NCBI GenBank assembly: GCA_963816925.1
Contig: CAWFMY010000028.1
Span: forward strand, 124,001 to 188,000
Reading direction: 5' to 3'
Source of the DNA: CAIWHR01 sp963816925
GTDB lineage: Bacteria; Pseudomonadota; Gammaproteobacteria; Burkholderiales; Casimicrobiaceae
DNA: 64,000 nucleotides
Notes under the pieces: model-generated
Databases searched by the model: none
The model's input: the letters and a program-made list of their open reading frames with translations, nothing else
What the model was told of the DNA's origin: nothing
Translations under genes and position numbers: made by a program
In this document: positions 33,698 to 43,400 of the stretch, piece by piece
Position numbering within the stretch: position 1 is the first letter of the stretch
Layout: every line of letters begins with the position of its first letter

Positions 33698-35960
33698 TTA
33701 CTTGCGCTTCGGCTCTTCGTCGCCCTTCGCGGGCTCGTCGCCCTTCTTGTCGGCCGCGGGCCGCGTGTCCTTGCCGCGTTGCTCACTCTTCGGCGGCGGT
33801 GCGGATGGCGGCGGGCTTGCGGCTTGGCCGGATTGCGGCGGGCGGGCGACCGGCGCCGCTGGCGCACTCGGCATCGGTTTGGCCGCGGCGGGTGGCTCGG
33901 GTCGCGCATGTTGCGCTTCGGGCGGAGCGCGCTGAACTGGCGGCACGGCGACAGGCGGCGCGACGACCGTACCGGCGGCTGAATGCGCGGCTCGGGCTTG
34001 GGCTCGGGCTTGTTGCGTTGTTCCATCGGCGCGGGCATCGGTGCGGGAGCCTTCGCCTGCGGGGGTTGCGCAACGGCCGGCGGCGCGACTACCGGTGCCG
34101 GCGGCTGAATGCGCGGCTCGGGCTTGGGCTCGGGCTTGTTGCGTTGTTCCATCGGCGCGGGCATCGGTGCGGGAGCCTTCGCCTGCGGGGGTTGCGCAAC
34201 GGCCGGCGGCGCGACTACCGGTGCCGGCGGCTGAATGCGCGGCTCGGGCTTGGGCTCGGGCTTGTTGCGTTGTTCCATCGGCGCGGACATCGGCCCGGGC
34301 GCACCTGCAGGCGGCTGCGCGACGGGAGCACCCAAGGGCGGCGCTGCGCCTCGTTGCTCACTTTTCCCGCGCGGTTCCATCGGCGCTACCTTCGGCGGGG
34401 GCGCCGCGACCGGGCCGGAACTTTGGGTTGGCGCCACCACTGCAACCTTCGGCGCTGGAACCGGCGTGGCCGGTCTCAATGTGGCGACCGCGGACGGTTC
34501 GAGCGGCTTGCCCGGGTTGCTCGCCATCGCGTGCTCTTAGCGGCGAATCCGACGGGCGCGGCGGGCGGCGCGCTCCGGGCTACGACGGGCCGCTCGAGCA
34601 CTTGCTGCGGCGGCTTCGCGCCTTGCGCCGCTGCGCCGCGAACACTGACCGGCATCGGTGCGATGGCCGCGAGCGCGGCAACCGGCGCACGAACGACCTC
34701 GTCGTGCGAGACGCGAATCGCGGCGCGTGCGACGGGCTGCGATTGCACGAACGCGGTCGTCGGCACGGTGACCACGGCGCCGGTGACTTGTTGATTTACA
34801 TAGGTGACGTTGGTCACGCTCGGGTTGTTGTAGACGTTGGTAATGTTCGTGGTGTTGATCACCGTGTTGGTGACGTTCACATTGTTGAAATAGTTGCGGC
34901 TCACCGGATAGGCGGGACGATAGACGTCGCGCGGTCCGAGCGGAAACCAGCCCACGGCGCTGACGTTGCCCGACGAAATCGCGATCTGGAAATTGCTGCC
35001 GCCAATGAACGCGACAAGCGCCGGCGCATATACGGCCCGCGCCGCGACCGGACCCGGAATCCAGCCCCAACCGCCGCCGATACTGGCCCAGCGACCGTAA
35101 TGGGATACGGCGAAGCCCCAGGGGGCATCGTCGACCCACGTCCAGCCCCAGGGGTCGACCCACGCCCAATGTCCGTCGCGATAAGGCGCCCAGTCCGCAC
35201 TCACGTGCGTGGGCATCCAGACGTTGCCGTACTCCGGCACGACACGCCAGGTGCCGTGCGCGTCGAGATCCTGGTATCCGATCACATCGCGCGAAACGTA
35301 GCGCGCGGAAACCGAATTGTCGTAACTGCGGTCGCGCTCCATTGCCCACCGGTCGAACTCGTCGCCGCCGGGGAGCGCCAGATTTTCGTAATCGCGCAAG
35401 CCGGTGCCGGAAAATCGAAACGACTTTCCGCTGTCCACGACGTAGGAAGCGCCTTCGCCATAGACCTCGGCCTGGCCGTTGCTCGTGCTCACCTGGGTTG
35501 CTTCGCCATTGGGATCGACGCTGACCCGGTATTGCCCGGCCCGGCGGATGACATACGCCAGATTCGGCGTGTCGATTTCAATCAGCTCGTCGGGATTGAC
35601 GTAGCGCACGCGCACGTTCAGCGTGCCTTGCGCCAGCTGGAATTGCGCAACGCGATCGTCGAGGTTGAGCAAAGTCACACTCGTTCCCGCACCAAGCCGG
35701 ACCACGGCGGAGCCGACCTGCAACTCGATGCGCGCCCCGGCGTCTGCCCATAGGCGATCACCCGTTACGAGAGGCCGGTTCAACGTGGCGATGACCCAGT
35801 CGTTCTCGCCGGCCGGCGAAAAACTGACCGGCCCTTGGATGTACCCCACCCGCGCAACGCGCGTCGGCGGGTCGGCGCTTACGAAGCCCGCCCACAGGGC
35901 GACGACAACGCCGAGAATGAATGCAATGCATCGGTTACTGACGTTGTGCTTCAAGTGCAT
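33698..35960 (-). CDS. FecR/DUF6600-domain secreted protein with Pro/Lys-rich repeat tail (two frameshifts)
   Basis: ATG 35960 starts a signal peptide (RCIAFILGVVVALWAGFVSA). A FecR-like domain follows (VARVGYIQGPVSFSPAGEND, DRLWADAGARIELQVGSAVV), then the Trp-rich DUF6600 region with repeated WVDPWGWTWVDDAPWGFAVS and YRDGHWAWVDPWGW units, then an Asn/Thr-rich stretch (TNTVINTTNITNVYNNPSV). Near 34540 the frame shifts into a long Pro-rich tail with 42-residue tandem repeats, and again near 33968 into a Lys-rich end (KKGDEPAKGDEEPKRK) at 33698. Corrected length is about 755 residues. It is a cell-envelope protein of unknown role, recognised by domain pattern. Confidence 0.75.
33968..34287 (-). 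repeat. 126-bp tandem repeat coding a 42-residue Pro/Glu/Lys unit
   Basis: The word GCGGCTGAAT recurs at 33975, 34101 and 34227, giving an exact 126-bp period over about 2.5 copies. The two full copies are essentially identical in DNA, the first is one base shorter near 33968 (GACGACCGT against GACTACCGGT), which causes the downstream frame change. The peptide unit contains MEQRNKPEPKPEPRIQPP followed by Ala/Pro-rich sequence. Near identity implies recent duplication. Confidence 0.85.
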
Positions 35961-36463
35961 GGTCGTTCCTAAGGTGATTTTCGCGTTCCTCCAACGGCGA
36001 GGAGGTTGCGCGTCGGAAAGGCGCGGTGCGCGATGCCCGTACACGGCTCCAGTTTCCCCATTGACACGAAACTGGATAAGCGGGAATCCGCCGAGAGTGC
36101 TGTAGGAGAAACCCGCTCGCAACGCATCAATGGATGCAGCGACGAAAGGGGTCTTTCGCTATCCATAACGCACGAACATCCCGATCGGATGACTACGGAC
36201 CGACGCTCGGCGCGCAATTCACGGTCGTCGCCAGCGACAAGCTTCCTTGACCGGCGGCAGGTCCGTGGTGCAAAGGGTGATCGAAGGTGGAAGTCGCGTC
36301 AGTGCGCCATCGCACAAAGACGCGGGGCGACGGAGCCGTGTGCGCCGACGCACAGACCGCGGAATCCGGCCCCGATAACTTGGTATCGGAACAAGCGCTG
36401 TCACGGGTCGTTGCGGCCCTTGCGAGGGGCGCGCCGTGACGACGACAACCCAAGGAGCAAGTC
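35961..36463. other. Divergent intergenic region, no gene seen
   Basis: These 503 bases separate the FecR/DUF6600 gene (minus) from the DUF3309 gene (plus). No coding pattern or RNA gene is convincing. A small imperfect inverted repeat, GAAAGGGGTCTTTC, occurs near 36144-36157. Promoters for both flanking genes presumably lie here, but no clear -35/-10 pair was picked out. Confidence 0.4.
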
Positions 36464-36622
36464 ATGAGCATCGGCACCATCCTTCTGATCGTCCTGGTAC
36501 TGATCGTACTTGGCGTGTTGCCGACATGGCCGCACAGCCGGAGCTGGGGCTACGGCCCCGTTGGAATCGGCGGCGTCCTGCTGATCATCCTGATCGTCCT
36601 GCTGCTGATGGGAAGAATCTAG
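36464..36622 (+). CDS. DUF3309 small membrane protein
   Basis: 52 residues, with AAGGAG eight bases before ATG 36464. The sequence MSIGTILLIVLVLIVLGVLP, TWPHSRSWGYGPVGIGGVL and a second hydrophobic helix ending LLLMGRI is the standard DUF3309 pattern: two membrane helices around a TWPHSxxWGYGP loop. The family is common in soil and rhizosphere proteobacteria; function unknown. It is followed after 59 bases by another envelope-type gene on the same strand. Confidence 0.9.
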   Translation: MSIGTILLIVLVLIVLGVLPTWPHSRSWGYGPVGIGGVLLIILIVLLLMGRI

Positions 36623-36681
36623 CGCGTCGCGCGCTGCAATCGGCGCCGCTCACCGAGGCTCACTGGATTCGAGCGGGCGCA

Positions 36682-37269
36682 ATGGACACGAATGCCAGGC
36701 AAATGCGCATCGGGTTGACATTGCTGGCGGGACTCTTCGCCGTTGTGGCAACGTTTGCCGGCAGCGCCTCGATCAGCGATTGGCGCGCGCCGGCACCGGC
36801 GACGCCGACCGAGCGCATGGCGGCGATCGGCGAGACTGGAGGCGATCCGCAAACGAATGCGCCAGCGGAGGCCGACGACCTCGCGCCGCCCATCCGCCTC
36901 CCGGGTAGCCGGACTCTTCGGCGAAACATTTATTGCGCCGGCTGCGGCGTGGTCGAATCCGTGAGCCGCATCGACCTGCGGGGGTTCGCCAGTTTCGTAT
37001 GCTCATCCGATGATTTCGATCGGCTCCGGATGGGAACCGTGGAGGAAGATGGCGGCGAACCGGGCGGCGCGTCGCCACTTTCGGATATCGTGGAAGGCGT
37101 GCTCACCGCGCGGGTGGCGGGGAGAAGCGTGATCATCGCGTCCCGCTATCAAATCGTGGTCCGTTTTCGCGACGGGTCGCGCCGAGTCTTCGACGAAGCC
37201 ACGGCGCGAGCGTTGCGCTCCGGCGAGCGCATTCTGGTGATCGCCGGGATGGAGCCGCCCTCGCAGTAG
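36682..37269 (+). CDS. Uncharacterised exported protein with a CxxCG motif
   Basis: 195 residues from ATG 36682. An N-terminal helix (RIGLTLLAGLFAVVATFAGS) is followed by an acidic, Pro/Ala-rich linker and a small domain with YCAGCGVVESVSRIDLRGF. The C-terminal part (YQIVVRFRDGSRRVFDEATA, RSGERILVIAGM) resembles the ends of glycine-zipper envelope proteins of the SlyB type, which normally have a CxxCGxVE motif before a Gly-rich membrane zipper; the zipper is absent here. I infer a relative that has lost its membrane segment; function unknown. Confidence 0.6.
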   Translation: MDTNARQMRIGLTLLAGLFAVVATFAGSASISDWRAPAPATPTERMAAIGETGGDPQTNAPAEADDLAPPIRLPGSRTLRRNIYCAGCGVVESVSRIDLRGFASFVCSSDDFDRLRMGTVEEDGGEPGGASPLSDIVEGVLTARVAGRSVIIASRYQIVVRFRDGSRRVFDEATARALRSGERILVIAGMEPPSQ

Positions 37270-37403
37270 GCGGCCCGACTTGCCGGTGGGAGTTCATACT
37301 CTCGAAGGCGGCGGGAGGCACGCTCTCGTCTTGATGCGTCGATTCGAGTTCGACTGGCGCGCCGCCTTCCGTCGCGAGTTCGCTCTAGGGCAGGTGCCGA
37401 AAA

Positions 37404-40400
37404 TTGAAGGTAAATGACAGCCCGGTGATCCGGCAGGCACTCCGGTTATTCGCGCGCCTCCGTCGCGACAAGCCGCCTCGTCTGCTCAACGACCTGCCGC
37501 CCCTGCGGTCGGAGCTGTTCAGCGCGGCGCAGATGGAGCAGCACGGCAAGACGCTGGCCGTGGCTCACAAGCTGACATCCCGCCGGGGGCCGGACCAGCT
37601 GCTGCCCCGGCTTGCCGCGAACGAACTCGTGCTGATCGACGCCTGCAACCTGCTCACGGCGGCGGTGCGGGCCAATCGCCGCATCACGCCCGCGGGAGAA
37701 TGGCTGCTCGATAACTTCTACCTGATCGAAGAGCAGATCCGCACGGCGAAGCGGCACTTGCCCCGGGATTACAGCCGCGAGCTGCCGCGCCTCGCGGGTG
37801 GGCCTTCGGCCGGCTTGCCGCGCGTGTACGACATCGCGCTGGAAACGATCGCGCACGGCGACGGGCGCGTTGACCCCGAAAGCCTGACCCGCTTCGTCGC
37901 GGCCTATCAGTCGGTCAGCCCGGTCAAGCTGGGTGAGTTGTGGGCGATCCCGATCATGCTGCGCCTCGCATTGATCGAGAACCTGCGGCGAGTCGCGACC
38001 GATGTCGCCGCCGGCCGGGTCGATCGGGACCTGGCCGATGGCTGGGCCGACCAGATGAAGGCGATCGTGCAGTCCGATCCCAAGAGCCTCGTCCTGGTGA
38101 TCGCGGACATGGCGCGCTCGAATCCGCCGATGACCACGGCGTTCGTATCCGAGCTGTCGCGACGCCTGCAGGGACACGGACCCGCGCTGGCGCTACCGCT
38201 GACCTGGATCGAGCAGCGCCTGTCCGAATCGCATCTCACGATCGAGCAGCTGGTGCAGTCCGGTACCCAGCTGCAGGCGGCCAACCAGGTCTCGATCAGC
38301 AACAGTATCGGCAGTCTTCGCTTTCTCGGCGCGATGGACTGGCGGAAGTTCGTCGAGACCATGAGCGTCGTCGAGCAGAAGCTGCGCGAGGACCCAAGCG
38401 GGCATTACGGCAGCATGGATTTCGTCACTCGCGATCAATATCGGCACGCGGTCGAACAGTTGGCGAAGACCGGTCCGTTGCCGGAAGTCGAGGTGGCGCG
38501 CCGGGCGATTCAGCTTGCACACGAAGGTGCCGCGCGGCGCGACGCGGATCCGCGCGCGGCGCACGTCGGCTTTTACCTGGTCGACGCGGGAAGGCCGCTG
38601 CTCGAACGCGCGGTCGGCGTGCGAAGGTCGAGCGTCGCGGCGTTGCCGCGACTGGCGGCGCGCTTTCCGGTGATCGTGTATCTCGGAGCGATCATGACGC
38701 TGACGGGCTTCCTTTCCGCCGTCGTGATCACGATCGCGCATCGGAATGGCGTGCCCGCCTCCGTGCTGGCAGCGGTCGTCGTGCTGTCTCTCGTGACGAC
38801 CAGTCAGCTGGCGGTGGCGCTGGTGAACTGGCTACTGACATTGGTCGTTACGCCGCGCACGCTGCCGCGAATGGATTTTTCACCCGGCATCCCGCGCCCG
38901 GCGCGCACGTTGGTGGTGGTCCCGGCCATGCTGACCAGCCGCAAGGGGATCGAAGATCTCGCCGAGGCGCTGGAAGTCCGCTACCTCGCGAACCAGGACG
39001 CGCATCTGCACTTCGCGCTGCTGACGGACTTTCTCGACGCGCGCGACGAATCGCTTGCCGGTGATGCAGATCTGTTGCGGCTCGCGCGGGACCAGGTCAG
39101 CGCGTTGAACGAGAAGTACGCCTCGTCACCCGACGGTGCGGCGAGGACGGGTCACGGCGACATATTTTACCTCCTCCATCGTCCGCGCGCCTGGAATGCG
39201 CGGGAGCGGCTCTGGATGGGTTACGAACGCAAGCGCGGGAAACTCTCCGACCTCAACGCGCTGCTGCGCGGACAGGAGGGTGCGAGGCAGCGCTTCATGT
39301 CCGTCGTCGGCGATGTCGCGGCGCTGGCGGGCGTGAAGTATGTGATCACGCTCGACACCGACACCGAGCTGCCGCGCGACGCCGCCCGGCAATTGGTGGG
39401 CGCGATGGCACATCCGCTGAATCTTCCGCGCTACGACGCGTCGCTGGAGCGGGTCACCAGCGGATACGGCATCCTCCAGCCGCGCATCGTGACGAGCTTG
39501 CCCGGATCCAACCGGTCGCGGTTCACGCGCCTATTCGGCGGGGAGTCGGGAATCGACCCTTATACGCGCGCCGTTTCGGACGTCTACCAGGATGGGTTCG
39601 GCGAAGGCTCATTCATCGGCAAGGGCATCTACGACGTCGACGCGTTCGAGCTCGCGCTCAACGGGCGGTTTCCCGAAAACCGCATCCTGAGCCACGACCT
39701 CCTTGAGGGAAGCTACGCGCGGTCGGGTCTCATCACCGACGTGCAGTTGTACGACGATTATCCGTCCCGCTACAGCGGCGACGTGAACCGCCGCCGCCGC
39801 TGGATTCGCGGCGATTGGCAAATCGCGGGATGGCTGTTGCGCCGGGTTCCCCAGGGCGACGGGGCGCGCGCGCGGAATCCGCTCTCGTTGCTGTCGCAAT
39901 GGAAGATTTTCGACAACCTGCGGCGCAGCCTCGTGCCGCCGGCATTGCTGCTGCTGCTGCTGCTGGGCTGGACGGTGCTCGCGCCCGCGTGGGGATGGTC
40001 GTTGATCGTGCTCGGCATCGTGTTGGTGCCGTCGCTGATCGCATCCTTGGCCGATCTGCTGCAAAAGCCCGACGAGTTGCCGCTGACGCAGCACCTCGTC
40101 CTGGTCGCGCGCAATGCGCTGCGGCACGCGGCGCAGCTCGCGTTTTCGATCGCCTGCCTTCCGCACGAAGCGTGGTTCAATACGGATGCGATCGTGCGGA
40201 CGCACTGGCGCATGTTGATCTCGCGTCGACGGCTGCTCGAATGGACGCCGTCGAGCGAACAGGACCTTCGCGATCGCACGACGCTGGCGGCTTCGTTCGC
40301 CGCGATGTGGGTGGCGCCGGTGACGGCCGTCGCCGTGGGCGCCTACTTGTGGGTGCGGACTCCCGCCGTGCTGCCGGTGGCCGGGCCGTTTCTCCTGCTC

Positions 40401-43400
40401 TGGCTAGTCGCGCCTGCCGTCGCGTGGTGGCTGAGCCGCCCGCTGCTGCCGCACGTCGCCAAGCTTGCCCCCGATCAGATCGACTTCCTGCGCAAGCTGG
40501 CGCGCCGGACCTGGGCGTATTTCGAGACGTTCGTCGGCCCCGCGGATCACTGGCTGCCGCCCGACAATTACCAGGAGGTTCCCACCGGCACGCTCGCGCA
40601 CCGCACTTCGCCGACCAACATGGGCATGGCGCTGCTCGCGGATCTTGCCGCCTACGACTTCGGGTATTTGCCGGCCGGGCGCCTGGTCGAGCGCGTGACC
40701 CACACGTTGCGCACGATGCAATCGCTCGAGCGGTACCAGGGGCACTTCTACAACTGGTACGACACCCAATCGCTGGTGCCGCTCTCCCCGCGCTACATTT
40801 CGTCGGTCGACAGCGGGAACCTGGCGGGACATCTGCTGACGCTGCGCGCTGGGCTGCTCGCGCTGCCCGACGACAAAATTCTGGAATTGCGGGTGTTCGC
40901 CGGCTTCGTCGACACCGCCGGGGTGCTGGTCGAGGCGCTCGGCGCCGACGTGCCGGCGGCGGTCGCGCAGCTCGTCCGCGATGTCGATTCGGCGTTCGAT
41001 TCGCGGCCGGCAACCGCCGCGACTGCGCATTACTGGCTCACCCGGCTGGCCGCCGATATCGCGGCGGTGGTCGCTCATTTCACCGCGCCGACAGGCAACG
41101 AAGAAACGCCTTCGGCGGTCAACGAAGCGCACGCGTGGGTGCGAGCATTGGCAGGCCAATGCGAAAGCGCCGTCGCCGAATTGAAGCTGTTCGCGCCCTG
41201 GCTCGAGCGGCCGGATCTCGAGCGGCTGCTGGTCGAGCTTCCGGCCCTGGCGCCCAACCCGACGTTGCGCGAGCTGGCGCATCTCATGCCCGAGGTGGAC
41301 ACGCAGATCGAGCGCCTGCGCGGTGCCGCGGCGACGACCGCCGAGCGTGAACGGCTGGACGACGTGGCGCGTGAGATCAGCGGCGCCACCGTGTGCGCAC
41401 AGGAACGCATCGCGGCGATCGGCCGGATCGCGGCGCAATGCGACGACCTCGCGCACATGGATTTCGGTTTCCTCTACGACCGCACGCGTCACTTGTTCGC
41501 GGTCGGCTACAACGTCGACGAGCGCCAGCGGGACGGAAGTTTTTACGACCTCCTCGCCTCGGAAGCGCGGTTTTCGAGTTTCGTCGCCATCGCCCAGGGC
41601 GGGGTTCCGCAGGAAAGCTGGTTCGCGCTGGGCCGGCTGCTCGTGACCGCCGGCGACCGGCCGATCCTGCTGTCGTGGAGCGGCTCGATGTTCGAATATC
41701 TGATGCCGTTGCTCGTGATGCCGACCTACGAGAACACGCTGCTCGACGAGACCTGTCGTGCCGCCGTCGAGCGACAGATCGCGCACGGCCGGAAGCTGGG
41801 CGTGCCGTGGGGCATGTCGGAGTCGGGCTACAACACGGTCGACGCGAGCCTCAACTACCAGTATCGGGCGTTCGGCGTGCCCGGGCTCGGTCTCAAGCGC
41901 GGGCTCGCCGAGGACGTGGTCATTGCGCCATACGCGACCGTGCTGGCGCTCATGGTCGCGCCGGAGGCGGCGTGCCAGAACCTGGAGCGGCTCGCAGCCG
42001 AAGGGCTGGCGGGACGATTCGGGTTGTTCGAGGCGATCGACTACACGCCGGCGCGCCTGCCGCGCGGGCAGTCGAGCGCGGTGGTGCGCTCGTTCATGGC
42101 GCATCACCAGGGCATGAGCCTGCTCGCGCTCGGCCATCTTCTGCACGACCGCCCGATGCAGAAGCGATTCGCGTCGGACCCGCTGTTCCAGGCGACTCTG
42201 CTGCTGCTGCAGGAGCGAATTCCGAAGTCGGTCGCTTCATTTCCGCAAATCGCGGACCTCGCGGAAATCCGCTCGAACGTCAGCGAGACGGAAATGCCAG
42301 TGCGCGTCATCGCGAACCCGGCGACGGCGGTCCCGGAAGTGCAGCTGCTGTCGAACGGCCGCTACCACGTCATGGTCACCAATGCCGGGGGCGGCAGCAG
42401 CCGCTGGAACGATCTCGCGATCACCCGTTGGCGGGAAGACGCCACGCGCGACAACTGGGGCACGTTTTGCTATCTCCGCGATGTCGCGAGCGGCGACTAC
42501 TGGTCGACCGCGCATCAGCCCGTGGGCAAGCCTGCCGACCATTACGAGGCCATATTCTCGGAGGGGCGGGCCGAGTTCCGCCGTCGCGACCAGGGACTGG
42601 ACGTGCACACCGAGATCGCGGTCTCGCCGGAGGACGACATCGAGCTCCGCCGGACGCGGATCGTCAACCGCTCGCGCGTCCGCAAGGTCATCGAGGTTAC
42701 GAGCTATACGGAAGTCGTGCTGGCGACGCCCGCGGCCGACGCCAGTCATCCGGCATTTTCCAACCTGTTCGTCCAGACGGAAATTGCCCGGCGGGAACGG
42801 GCGATCCTGTGCACACGACGGCCGCGTTCGCCGACCGAACACGTGCCGTGGATGTTCCACCTGATGGCGGCGCATGGTGCGCCGGCCACCGATGCATCCT
42901 ATGAAACCGATCGCATGCGATTTGTCGGGCGCGGCAACACGCCCGCGGCGCCGCGGGCAATGCTCGATCCGGCGCCGCTTTCCGGCACCGAGGGATCGGT
43001 GCTCGATCCGATTGTCGCCATCCGGATTCTGGTCACGCTCGAGCCTGAGCAGGCCGCGACCATCGACATGGTCTACGGCGTGGCCGCATCACGCGCTGCC
43101 GCGACCCAGCTGATCCGCAAATATCAGGATCCGCGGCTCGCGGATCGCGTCGTCGAGCTTGCCTGGACGCACGCCCAGGTGGTGCTGCGCCAGATCAACG
43201 CCACCGACGCGGATGCGCGGCTCTATGCGCGTCTCGCCAATTCGATCGTTTTCGCGAACGCGTCGCTCCGCGCCGATCCGGCGGTCATCGCCAGGAATCG
43301 CCGCGGACAATCCGGGCTGTGGGGCTACGCGATTTCCGGTGATCTGCCGATCGTGCTGCTGCGCATCGCCGATGCGGCCAACATCGACCTGGCGCGGCAA

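Noticed and set aside
33975..34287. Regular repeats considered as a CRISPR array
   Set aside because: The repeat is one continuous 126-bp coding period without unique spacers, and no cas genes are near.
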